10,175 nucleotides of DNA from Alphaproteobacteria bacterium. GTDB lineage: Bacteria > Pseudomonadota > Alphaproteobacteria > Sphingomonadales > Rhodothalassiaceae. The stretch covers positions 1 to 10,175 of the forward strand of contig RFIU01000049.1 in the NCBI GenBank assembly GCA_003695555.1, read 5' to 3'. Below are positions 1-7,201 of the stretch, one piece after another. Positions within the stretch are counted from its first letter, which is position 1, and every line of letters starts with the position of its first letter. The position numbers and the translations under genes were made by a program. The notes beneath the pieces are model-generated. The model saw only the letters and a program-made list of their open reading frames with translations. It had not been told where the DNA came from and searched no databases.

Positions 1-3000
1 CGCCCGTCCATGGCCCCGCCGAGATTGTCGCCCTCGGACAGGCCCGAGAGGCGCAGGCTGCTGCCCCCGCCAAGCGGCAGCAGAGCCGGGAACCCCAGAT
101 CGGTGCCGAAGAGGATGTCCACCGCCCCCTCCGAGCCCGGCCCGGAGAGCGGCTCGCCCGGCGAGCCGATCGCCACATCGTCGAAACCGTCGCCGTTGAT
201 GTCGCCAAGCGGCGAGATGGTGCTGCCGGCAAGGTCATTCGCCGCCGCGCCCTGGATGACGAAGCCCGTGGTGCCGTCGAGATCGCCCGGCGCGATCGTC
301 TGCGGCAGATCGCCCGCCTGCCCGAAGACGACGAAGATCTCGCCGGCCATGGGCGCCGTCCCCGGATCGGCCTCCGGCGCGGCGAAGGCGAAATCGGGCC
401 GCCCGTCGCCGTTGATGTCGCCAAGCCCCGTGGCCGTGGCTCCCAGCATGTCGCCCGGATCACGGCCGGCCACGGCAAAGCCCGTCGTCGGGCCGAGCGT
501 GTCGAGTCCGGTGTGAAGCGCGAAGGGGCCCGCTCCCTGCCGGCCATAGACGCCATGACCCGCGCCTGCACCCGTCGCCTCGCCCGGCGCGCCGATCAGG
601 ATATCGGCCAGCCCGTCGCCATTCACATCGCCTGGCCCGCCCAGGCCGGCGCCGGCCATGTCACCCGGCGCAATCCCCTCGAGAAAGAAGCCCTGCGCGG
701 TGGTCAGCCCGGCCAGATCGAGCTCCGGCATGCCGAAATTGGCGTCGCCGAAGAGCACCACCCCGCGCCCCGCACCGGCATCGCCGCCGGCATCGGCCTC
801 CGGCTCTCCGATCAGAAAATCGTTCAGACCGTCGCCGTTGATGTCGCCAAGCGCGGCAAAGGCGGTGCCGAAGTCGCTGAAATCCTCCTCGCTGGTGATG
901 ATCAGCCCCGCCCTGAGCGGCGGCGTCTCGTTGAGAAGCCCGGCAACGATGTTGCCGTCGATCACGCCATCCTGATGGTCCTGCGCGCGCAGGTTCTTCA
1001 GCCCGCCCGTCACCGTGTAGATCGCGCCGAGGCCGAACTCGGTGTCGGTATAGGTGAAGGGCGCCGAGACGATCACGTCGTCGATGCGATCGCCATTGAC
1101 ATCGCCATAGACGAAATCCCAGCCGAAACCGCCGAAAGCGGTCTCACCATGCACCCGGAAGCCGTTGCTGCCGTCAAGCTGGGTCGGGTCGAGAGTGAAA
1201 TTGTCGGTGAAATTGGCGTTGGCGTAAAACTCCAAAACCCCGCCATTCGAGGCAATCGTACCCGAAAGGCCGGTCAGCGCGCCGGGCGGACCATCGGGCG
1301 TCTCGAAAGAGAAATCCGTCGCACCGGTGCCAAAACCTCCAAATAACAAATTACCGAGACGTTTCCATAGTTCTTCAATCGTAGGGAACATAAGTCGCTG
1401 TTGCTCCCACAGCTCCTCCTCGTGGATTATACGCTCCTCTAGACTCATGTGGTGGTGATATTGACTTATGGCATCTGCGGCCACTCCGAGGGGATCTCCC
1501 CTCTCCATGTTCCGGCCCCGATACCAGCCGGGGGAGGAATCGTAAGGGTCGGGGGGAGGCTCGTCCGGCCCCATGATCATCTGAACGAAGGGCGTGACCG
1601 CCGGATTTGTCAGATCGAGAGTGCCGTCGGCGCCGACAAGATCGCAGGCGCCGCCGTCGATGATGACATTTTCCCCGCCATTGGAGTTGAAGATGTTGAT
1701 GCCGATGTCGAGCGTGCCATTGCCGTTCAGATCACCGAGCAATCCTCCTCCCTTGTCGGGAGGGAAGGACGATACCGGAAGGCCGGTGATCTCGACCCGC
1801 TCGAAAGGATCCTCGGGAAGAGGGGGAGGACCGAGATTGAAAGGCTCGGATGACAGGGGCAGACTGTCGTCAAGATGGGTGATGCCCACCCACGGCGCCT
1901 CTCCGGGGATGCCGTCATTGTCCTCGGGCAAGGTGGTGAGGAGCAGGCTCAGCCCGTCGGTGCCGGGGCCGCTGGGGTCGAACCTTCCGGCAGGCCCCTC
2001 CTCGGGGAAATCGACGATGACGGGCGACGAGGAACCGAGGGGATCGGTGATGGTGAAGGCAAGCCTGCCCGGTATCTCATCCCCCGGAGCCACGTCACCG
2101 CCGATGAGGATCGGCGGAGGGGGAGGCATGCCGTCCGGCAGCTCCCTGATGGTCAGATCCGGCTCACCCGGATCCCTGCCCAGATCGAGGGGATCATGGG
2201 GCATGCGATCTTGCGGAACCGCGACGTCGATCGTGACGGGAGAGCCGAAGGGATCCGCGCCCGGTTCGGGCATGAACTCGTAAGGAGCGCCGCCGGGGCT
2301 GCCGGAGCCGGGTGACGTCCACCCTGCGGGGACGGTGATCGTGATCGCTGCACCGTCCATCGCGCCCACCGGCATGAACGTGAAGGTCAGGCCGCTTTCG
2401 CCCGCGCTCTCCACCCGTGTCCATCCCTCGGGCACGGTGACGGTCAGGCGCGTCTCCGTCACCTCCGGGCCGGTGGTCTCGCTGAACTGCAGGATCGGCT
2501 CGCCCGCCGGCCCCGGCGCGAGATTGGAGAACGGCAAGGGATCGGGCAGCCCCCCGGGCGGCGGGGTATCGTCATCGGGGGCGAAGACATCGGGCGGATC
2601 GGGGTTGAGCGAGGAATAGACATCGAAGAGTCCGTCCGCCGCCCCGCCCTCGGGCCAGGCCACCGGCAGCACCTCGAAGCCGGTGATCGTCGCCCCCGGC
2701 GCCTTCAGGGAGAGGATTTCGGGAGGGGCGAAATCGTCGATCCCCGCAACACCGGGCTGAGCGGCCAGATCGATCCGGCCGTTGTAGAGGATGTGCAGCG
2801 TCTGCTCTCCGCCCGGCGCGCCTGTGCCGATGACCAGCTCGTCAACGCCGTCCTCGTCGATATCGCCGGGGTTCGTGAGAAACGAGCCGAGCCCCATGCC
2901 ATCGTCATTGCCGGCGATGTTGCGCCCGGTGATGCCGTCGAAGCTCTGCGCATCCCAGAAGGCGGTGCCGCCGAGATCGTCGAGGATGAAATTCTCGGTT

Positions 3001-3407
3001 TCCTGCGGCGTGCGCCCATGGAAGATCGACACCGTCCCGTTGCCGATCAAGCCGCCCGTACTGTCGCCCGGCGCGGAGATGGCGAGATCGTTCAGACCGT
3101 CGCCGTTGAAGTCACCGGAGACGATCTGCTCGCCGAATCGGGGGAAGGTCGTGGTCGGGGCGGAGTTGACCAGCCGGATCCATTCGCCGGGGGCGAGATC
3201 GTCAAGGGTGAAGACCTCCGGAAAGCCTTCCCGACGGCCAAAGATGACGTCGACCGCCCCCTTTCCCAGATTTATCGACGGATTCTGAACGACATAGTCA
3301 TCGATGCCGTCATTGTTGAAATCTGTGACGTCGATGACCTCGCCGACATATCCGAACTGCTGGTTGCCCAGGAAGATGCCGGACATGAATTGCGGAAGGG
3401 GATCCAT
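1..3407 (-). CDS. Large FG-GAP/integrin-alpha-like repeat protein, probable type I secretion substrate (3' end beyond window)
   Basis: One uninterrupted minus-strand frame runs from ATG at 3407 to the left edge, giving 1135 whole codons and no stop. The start is well fixed: an in-frame TGA lies at 3422-3420 and a GAGGAGGG ribosome site ends 6 nt before the ATG. FG-GAP calcium loops of the form D-[FIV]-[ND]-x-D-G-x-x-D begin at residues 29, 99 and 182, then at 769, 855, 927, 997 and 1069. The spacing of about 70-86 residues is typical of beta-propeller blades. Several are followed by an APG-like turn (e.g. SAPGD, IGAPGE). Residues 220-750 are a Pro/Gly/Asp-rich insert with a duplicated ITVPxGWT unit, an isolated DLNGNGTLD loop at 559 and a helical patch at about 645-693. 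I saw a single Cys (588) and no N-terminal signal peptide. This fits a calcium-binding extracellular protein exported by type I secretion. That role is inferred, because any RTX repeats or C-terminal signal lie outside the window. Confidence 0.88.
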   Translation of the reverse strand, partial: MDPLPQFMSGIFLGNQQFGYVGEVIDVTDFNNDGIDDYVVQNPSINLGKGAVDVIFGRREGFPEVFTLDDLAPGEWIRLVNSAPTTTFPRFGEQIVSGDFNGDGLNDLAISAPGDSTGGLIGNGTVSIFHGRTPQETENFILDDLGGTAFWDAQSFDGITGRNIAGNDDGMGLGSFLTNPGDIDEDGVDELVIGTGAPGGEQTLHILYNGRIDLAAQPGVAGIDDFAPPEILSLKAPGATITGFEVLPVAWPEGGAADGLFDVYSSLNPDPPDVFAPDDDTPPPGGLPDPLPFSNLAPGPAGEPILQFSETTGPEVTETRLTVTVPEGWTRVESAGESGLTFTFMPVGAMDGAAITITVPAGWTSPGSGSPGGAPYEFMPEPGADPFGSPVTIDVAVPQDRMPHDPLDLGRDPGEPDLTIRELPDGMPPPPPILIGGDVAPGDEIPGRLAFTITDPLGSSSPVIVDFPEEGPAGRFDPSGPGTDGLSLLLTTLPEDNDGIPGEAPWVGITHLDDSLPLSSEPFNLGPPPLPEDPFERVEITGLPVSSFPPDKGGGLLGDLNGNGTLDIGINIFNSNGGENVIIDGGACDLVGADGTLDLTNPAVTPFVQMIMGPDEPPPDPYDSSPGWYRGRNMERGDPLGVAADAISQYHHHMSLEERIIHEEELWEQQRLMFPTIEELWKRLGNLLFGGFGTGATDFSFETPDGPPGALTGLSGTIASNGGVLEFYANANFTDNFTLDPTQLDGSNGFRVHGETAFGGFGWDFVYGDVNGDRIDDVIVSAPFTYTDTEFGLGAIYTVTGGLKNLRAQDHQDGVIDGNIVAGLLNETPPLRAGLIITSEEDFSDFGTAFAALGDINGDGLNDFLIGEPEADAGGDAGAGRGVVLFGDANFGMPELDLAGLTTAQGFFLEGIAPGDMAGAGLGGPGDVNGDGLADILIGAPGEATGAGAGHGVYGRQGAGPFALHTGLDTLGPTTGFAVAGRDPGDMLGATATGLGDINGDGRPDFAFAAPEADPGTAPMAGEIFVVFGQAGDLPQTIAPGDLDGTTGFVIQGAAANDLAGSTISPLGDINGDGFDDVAIGSPGEPLSGPGSEGAVDILFGTDLGFPALLPLGGGSSLRLSGLSEGDNLGGAMDG
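187..852. repeat. Three perfect 24-bp direct repeats inside the propeller gene
   Basis: The same 24 bases occur at 187-210, 403-426 and 829-852. The first and third copies match over 26 bases (186-211 and 828-853). On the coding strand each copy encodes LGDINGDG, the start of an FG-GAP calcium loop. Copy offsets are 216 and 426 bases, both multiples of three, so recombination between copies would remove whole blades without breaking the frame. A partial relative lies near 3091-3111. Confidence 0.85.
2247..2444 (-). repeat. Tandem protein repeat of about 34 residues (TVPxGWT...FMP unit)
   Basis: Within the insert of the large protein, residues 322-387 hold two related units. The first reads TVPEGWT...FTFMPVGA and the second TVPAGWT...YEFMPEPGA. 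The GWT motifs are 34 residues apart (328 and 362), and each is followed by a Ser/Gly-rich stretch and then FMP. This looks like a short internal duplication of a beta-hairpin or small beta domain. I do not recognise the family. Confidence 0.6.
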
Positions 3408-3413
3408 GCCTCG

Positions 3414-3463
3414 CCCTCCTCAATAAAAGGAAAATTGTAGGAGGTAGCGGGCATCCGAGTCAA
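3414..3463 (-). promoter_or_regulatory. Probable sigma70-type promoter and ribosome site for the large propeller gene
   Basis: Read on the minus strand, a TTGACT -35 box (3463-3458) is followed by an 18-nt spacer and a TACAAT -10 box (3439-3434). Transcription would begin near 3427, leaving a leader of roughly 20 nt with GAGGAGGG at 3421-3414. The region is AT-rich compared with its surroundings. Both boxes differ from consensus at one position. No experimental support. Confidence 0.5.
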
Positions 3464-3475
3464 AAGATCATTGCC

Positions 3476-3539
3476 CCTTGCCGAACGCAGGGGTCGCAGG
3501 CGCATGCCCAAAAGCGGGGGGCAGGCGAGAGCGGCAAGG
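3476..3539. repeat. Perfect 8-bp inverted repeat between divergent promoters
   Basis: CCTTGCCG at 3476-3483 is the exact reverse complement of CGGCAAGG at 3532-3539, with 48 bases between. The pair lies between the two predicted promoters and outside both predicted transcripts, so an RNA hairpin role is unlikely. It could be a spaced protein-binding site or chance in GC-rich DNA. Confidence 0.3.
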
Positions 3540-3541
3540 AT

Positions 3542-3584
3542 TTGCCTTGGGAGAACCATGTCTATATAGTGAAAACGATACACT
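3542..3584 (+). promoter_or_regulatory. Probable promoter of the XRE regulator gene, with possible operator
   Basis: TTGCCT (3542-3547), a 17-nt spacer and TATAGT (3565-3570) form a reasonable sigma70-type promoter on the plus strand. The -10 box overlaps an 8-bp palindrome, CTATATAG (3562-3569). An imperfect inverted pair, AGTG (3568-3571) and CACT (3581-3584), begins within the -10 box. Such placement would suit autorepression by the XRE protein, but this is inference from position. Confidence 0.45.
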
Positions 3585-3649
3585 TGGGGTGCCCTGCGCG
3601 CGCCGGGTTCGGTTGACACCTCGACCGCTGCCACACGAGGACAGGAAAC

Positions 3650-3961
3650 ATGCTTGCCGAACTGCACAAGACCACCCCCGAGGAGAGCCGCGAACAGCGG
3701 CTTGCCCTGGGTCACTGGCTGAAGTCGCTGCGTGAGGCGCAGGGGCTGTCGCAACGCGAGCTGGCCGACCGGCTGGGGCTCGACTACTACACCTTCATCT
3801 CCCAGCTGGAGAACGGCCGCGGCAAGATCCCGGCACACCGCTATGCGGAATGGGCGGAGGCCCTGGGTCAGGAACCGCGCGCCTTCGTCAAGACGCTGCT
3901 GCGCTATTACGAACCCAGCACCTACCGGATTCTTTTCGGGAAAGAGGACGCTGCTTCCTGA
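3650..3961 (+). CDS. XRE-family helix-turn-helix transcriptional regulator
   Basis: A 103-residue cytoplasmic DNA-binding protein. A cro/C1-type helix-turn-helix spans roughly residues 23-73. It begins LKSLREAQGLSQRELADRLG, the second and recognition helices fall near residues 34-53, and the usual QLENGRG turn follows at 52-58. The C-terminal part (EPRAFVKTLLRYYEPSTYRILF) is a short helical tail with no ligand-binding domain. The ATG is supported by GAGGA ending 8 nt upstream (a second AGGA is only 3 nt away). The gene diverges from the large propeller gene, and the acidic 574-residue gene follows 82 nt downstream on the same strand, probably cotranscribed. From memory, this form with the YYxPxTYxILF tail is common in alphaproteobacteria, but I could not check. 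Targets are unknown. The divergent intergenic region is the most likely one. Confidence 0.88.
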   Translation: MLAELHKTTPEESREQRLALGHWLKSLREAQGLSQRELADRLGLDYYTFISQLENGRGKIPAHRYAEWAEALGQEPRAFVKTLLRYYEPSTYRILFGKEDAAS

Positions 3962-4043
3962 TCCTCTGATGGCGTCTCCCCTCTCGCGGGAAGACATGAT
4001 AGGATTTGTCAGATGCTTCTGTCTCTGAGGGCGGCGTTCTGAA

Positions 4044-5768
4044 ATGGCGGATATCCTGACATTTCGGCACCGGGAGTGGAAGCGATCGGAGGAGCCGCGA
4101 GCCTTTCTGCAGGACGGCAACGACACGCTCCCCTTTCGCACGACGCCCGAAGGGCGCACCGATCTGGGCGAGGTGGAAATTCCCATCCCTGAGGCTTCCG
4201 CTGCCCCTGTTGTCCGCGACTGGAGCAATCAGGAACTGGCCGATCTGTTTCGCGTCAAGCGCCTGCTCGATGCGGCGGGCGTGCCGTGCGACATCGACCG
4301 CGGACTGAGCGACGAGGGCGACCCCTGGTTCGTGTTCTGCGACGGAGACGGCGAGGTGTTCATCCACCTCAGCCGGATCGACGGGCTCTATGTGCTCGAC
4401 AGCCCCAATATCCGCAAACCGCTCAGGGGGACGGACTTCAACGGGCTGATCGCCGATTTCACCAATCGGGCCGTGCCCCGCACAAGCGCGGACCAGAGAG
4501 AGACCGTCGAGCGTCGCGTGATTCGCCTGGAGCGCGGCGGCAAGCTTTTCCTCCATCCCTCCATGTTGCTCGCGGCCCTGATCTGGACGCTCTACGTCGC
4601 CTCCGACGACCTTGTGCTGCTGAAGCCGGAAGACGAGGCGCCAGAGACTGCGCTCGATGCGCTGATCGCCTTTGGCGAGAGCGACGCCGACGCCGATGAA
4701 GGCGAAGCCCTGCCCCCTCTCCCCGTTGAACTGGCCGATGCCATCCAGACCACCACCGACGGCGAGGGGCGGCCGTTGTCGCGGGATCTCCTGCATGACG
4801 GTCGGATCGAACTGCAGCTGAAGGATCTCCACGGACTGCAGGGAATGGCCCTGGCGCCGAACGGCTATGCGCTGGGGCTCAACACCATTGCCATTGCCAT
4901 GGGGATCATGTCGGAGTCCCTCTTCGTCGATGACCGGCAAAAGATCCTCGACGCGCTGCAACTTCTTGAGCTGGCCGACACCCTGCCCGGGGACGGAACC
5001 GGAGAAGACACGCCCCAGGACGCCGGCACCGACCAGATACTCACCTTCTTCAATGACCTCGGCCGTTTCCTGGCGGAGATGAGCGGGAGGCAGAATACCG
5101 GCGAAGACGCAACCAGGCAGATGGCGGAGGCGGAGACCGCCCCGGTGCAGGATGGTGCGGCAGAGAAGAGCCCGGAGATCAATATCGCCGTGGGCGTGGA
5201 GATCACGGCGGAGAAGGCGCAGACGCCTTCCGCCCAGGAGCGCGCGGAGGACACCGCCGCCGTGCAGACCGCCAGCCCCCAAGAGCTCTCCCTCGCCCAG
5301 CTGGAGACAGAAGAGGCGCCGGCGACGCTGGAGAACAGTGACGGGCCTGCAGGGAGCTCCCTCTCCTCGATCCCCTCTCTTCTGCAGGCGCTGGAATCCG
5401 AATTGCAGGAATTTGCTTTTGACAGAACGGAGGTATTTGCCACCTTCGATCCCGAGGAATCGGCCTATGCCGAGGCGGGGATCGTCGATCTGGTGATCGA
5501 ACCCGAAGTGGAGGCCGCGGCTGCGCCAACTCCCTCGCAACTTCCCGAATTCGACGAGCATGCCCGCGCCTTCGTGGATTATCTCCTGTCCAAGCCGACC
5601 GATGTCGACATGATCACTCTGGGAACGGAGGTGATCATCATCGATCCGAGCGTGATTTCCAGCGGCGCGGACGGCACCTATGTCCGCAGCTGGGACATGG
5701 ACAATGTCATCATCTCGGTGGTCGGGCTGCGCGGAGATTTCCAGGATTTCGACCTCTTGGTGGCCTGA
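4044..5768 (+). CDS. Uncharacterised acidic 574-residue protein, possibly membrane-associated
   Basis: I do not recognise a named family. Residues 57-145 look like a compact N-terminal domain: WSNQELADLF, then PCDIDRGLSDEGDPWFVFCD, then VFIHLSRIDGLYVL. Two hydrophobic stretches follow, at about 168-193 (containing MLLAALIWTLYVA) and about 268-290 (GMALAPNGYALGLNTIAIAM). Either could be a membrane helix. Residues 315-440 are Glu/Ala/Thr-rich and probably disordered. A last folded segment (about 500-574) ends in VIISVVGLRGDFQDFDLLVA. There is no signal peptide and no catalytic motif I can name. The start is supported weakly by GAGGG ending 11 nt before the ATG. The gene follows the XRE gene and converges on the adaptor gene. 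A 634-codon antisense frame covers it, but that translation is His/Arg/Gln-rich like a shadow. A sensing or secretion-accessory role would be a guess. Confidence 0.8.
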   Translation: MADILTFRHREWKRSEEPRAFLQDGNDTLPFRTTPEGRTDLGEVEIPIPEASAAPVVRDWSNQELADLFRVKRLLDAAGVPCDIDRGLSDEGDPWFVFCDGDGEVFIHLSRIDGLYVLDSPNIRKPLRGTDFNGLIADFTNRAVPRTSADQRETVERRVIRLERGGKLFLHPSMLLAALIWTLYVASDDLVLLKPEDEAPETALDALIAFGESDADADEGEALPPLPVELADAIQTTTDGEGRPLSRDLLHDGRIELQLKDLHGLQGMALAPNGYALGLNTIAIAMGIMSESLFVDDRQKILDALQLLELADTLPGDGTGEDTPQDAGTDQILTFFNDLGRFLAEMSGRQNTGEDATRQMAEAETAPVQDGAAEKSPEINIAVGVEITAEKAQTPSAQERAEDTAAVQTASPQELSLAQLETEEAPATLENSDGPAGSSLSSIPSLLQALESELQEFAFDRTEVFATFDPEESAYAEAGIVDLVIEPEVEAAAAPTPSQLPEFDEHARAFVDYLLSKPTDVDMITLGTEVIIIDPSVISSGADGTYVRSWDMDNVIISVVGLRGDFQDFDLLVA

Positions 5769-5810
5769 TCCCAACCGGCTGCACCTGATCATCCCCTCCC
5801 CGCCGGATAT

Positions 5811-5825
5811 CCCTGGCCGGCAGGG
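5811..5825. terminator. Weak hairpin between convergent genes
   Basis: CCCTG, a 5-nt loop (GCCGG) and CAGGG form a perfect 5-bp stem in the 87-bp gap between two converging genes. No T-run follows on either strand, so this is not a classic intrinsic terminator. It is only a candidate transcription barrier. Confidence 0.25.
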
Positions 5826-5855
5826 CGTGCCGTCTCCTCGTAGCGCAGCTTTGCC

Positions 5856-7148
5856 CTATTCCTCGATCAGACTCTTCCGCACCGCGTCCATCAGCGGCGA
5901 GACGATGTAATGGGCCACCGTGCGCTCCCCGGTGGTGATGATGACATCCACCGGCATACCCGGCGTCAGCCGGCCGCGGATCTCCTCGGGGATTTCCATC
6001 TCGTCCACGGCGATGCGGGCCAGATAATAGGGGGGCTCATTGGGGTTTTCGGGCGTGATGATGTCGCTCGACACCGACTCCACCGTTCCCAGCATGATCG
6101 GCGTGAGCCGCATCTTGAAGGCCGTGAAACGCACCTCCGTCGAGAGCCCCGGCACCACGTTGTCGATGTCGAGCGGCGAAACGTGCGCGTTGATGACAAG
6201 CTCCTCGTTTTCCGGCACGAGCTCCATCAGCACCTCGCCCGGCCGGATCACCGACCCCACCGTATGCACCTTGATGTTCTGCACCGTGCCCGAGCTTGGC
6301 GCCCGGATCTCGGTGCGCGCCAGCACATCCTCGGCCACCTTGATGCGTTCGCGCAGCTCACCGATATCCGCACGGATCTTTTCGAGATCGGTATTGGCAC
6401 GTTCCTGGTATTCCTGGCTGACCTGAATTATCTGCAATTCGCTCTCGCCGATGACATTTCTTGCTTGGGCAATCTCGGAAATGATCTGACCGAGACTTGC
6501 CTCGATCTGGATCATCTCGTCCTCGCGCTGCGCCAGCAGATTGGCCTCGATCAGGCCGCGGCTCACCCCCTCACGCATACGCTCGAGCATGGAGGTGAAA
6601 TTCTCGACCCGCCGTTCCAGGGCGGATTTCTGCAGCTCCAGCCCTTCGATCTGGGTTTTGACCTGCTCGATCCGGTTGGACAGGATATCGGTCTGCGACT
6701 TCACGATGGAGCGACGATCCTCGAACAGCTGAGTCTGATCGGCGATGGCGGCCCGGATGGTCGGCTCCTCGCTCTCCAGAAGATCCTGCGGAAAGGAAAT
6801 CTTCTCGGTCAGGCCGCGCTCGGCCAGAAGCCGCGCCTCGATCACCCGCAGCCCGTTGAGCCGGGTTCTCAGCACTTCCAGATTGGAACGCGCCTCCACG
6901 CTGCTCAGCCGCAAGAGGACATCGCCCTCCTTCACCTTGTCGGCTTCCTTGACAAGGATTTCCTCGACGATGCCTCCCTCGAGATGCTGGATGACCTTGC
7001 GGTTGCCCTCCAGAGAGACCGTGCCGCGGGCGACCACAGCGCTGTCAAGCTTGGCCACCGCCGCCCAGCCACCGAAGACGCCGAAGGTGATGAAGATGAT
7101 GAGATAGCCCATGAAGGCTATGGGCTTGGGGCTCGGTTTCTCAACCAT
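5856..7148 (-). CDS. HlyD/PrtE-family type I secretion periplasmic adaptor
   Basis: A 430-residue membrane fusion protein linking an inner-membrane ABC exporter to an outer-membrane channel. It has a short cytoplasmic N-terminus and a single membrane helix at about 12-32. The first half of the lipoyl domain lies at about 48-81, with the family hallmark VIQHLEGGIVEEILVKEAD. A long coiled-coil hairpin spans about 84-275. The second lipoyl half lies at about 277-312 (RTEIRAPSSGTVQNIKV...GSVIRPGE), followed by a beta-barrel region to about 415. Length and order match the type I adaptor family. An in-frame GTG at 7163 would add five residues but has no ribosome site. The ATG at 7148 has GGAG 9 nt upstream and is preferred. 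The ABC gene stops 53 nt upstream on the same strand, so the two are almost certainly one operon. Confidence 0.95.
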   Translation of the reverse strand: MVEKPSPKPIAFMGYLIIFITFGVFGGWAAVAKLDSAVVARGTVSLEGNRKVIQHLEGGIVEEILVKEADKVKEGDVLLRLSSVEARSNLEVLRTRLNGLRVIEARLLAERGLTEKISFPQDLLESEEPTIRAAIADQTQLFEDRRSIVKSQTDILSNRIEQVKTQIEGLELQKSALERRVENFTSMLERMREGVSRGLIEANLLAQREDEMIQIEASLGQIISEIAQARNVIGESELQIIQVSQEYQERANTDLEKIRADIGELRERIKVAEDVLARTEIRAPSSGTVQNIKVHTVGSVIRPGEVLMELVPENEELVINAHVSPLDIDNVVPGLSTEVRFTAFKMRLTPIMLGTVESVSSDIITPENPNEPPYYLARIAVDEMEIPEEIRGRLTPGMPVDVIITTGERTVAHYIVSPLMDAVRKSLIEE

Positions 7149-7201
7149 CAGCCGATGCTCCACAAAAGGCGGGCCAGTAGAAGGTCAGGCAAGAGATAGG
7201 G

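Noticed and set aside
187..852. Regularly recurring 24-bp repeats considered as a CRISPR array
   Set aside because: Only three copies, with unequal spacing of 216 and 426 bases, all in frame inside a gene and encoding the same protein loop.
513..3440. Several plus-strand open frames of 94-277 codons opposite the large gene
   Set aside because: They are shadows of one continuous minus-strand frame with repeated FG-GAP loops. Their Pro/Ser/Arg-rich translations show no family features.
3888..5792. 634-codon open frame on the minus strand
   Set aside because: It is antisense to the 574-residue gene and overlaps the XRE gene end. The translation is rich in His, Arg, Gln and Asp with no domain, typical of a shadow in GC-rich DNA.
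5910..7199. 429-codon open frame on the plus strand
   Set aside because: Antisense to the clear HlyD-family adaptor. The product is His/Leu/Asp-rich and matches no fold.
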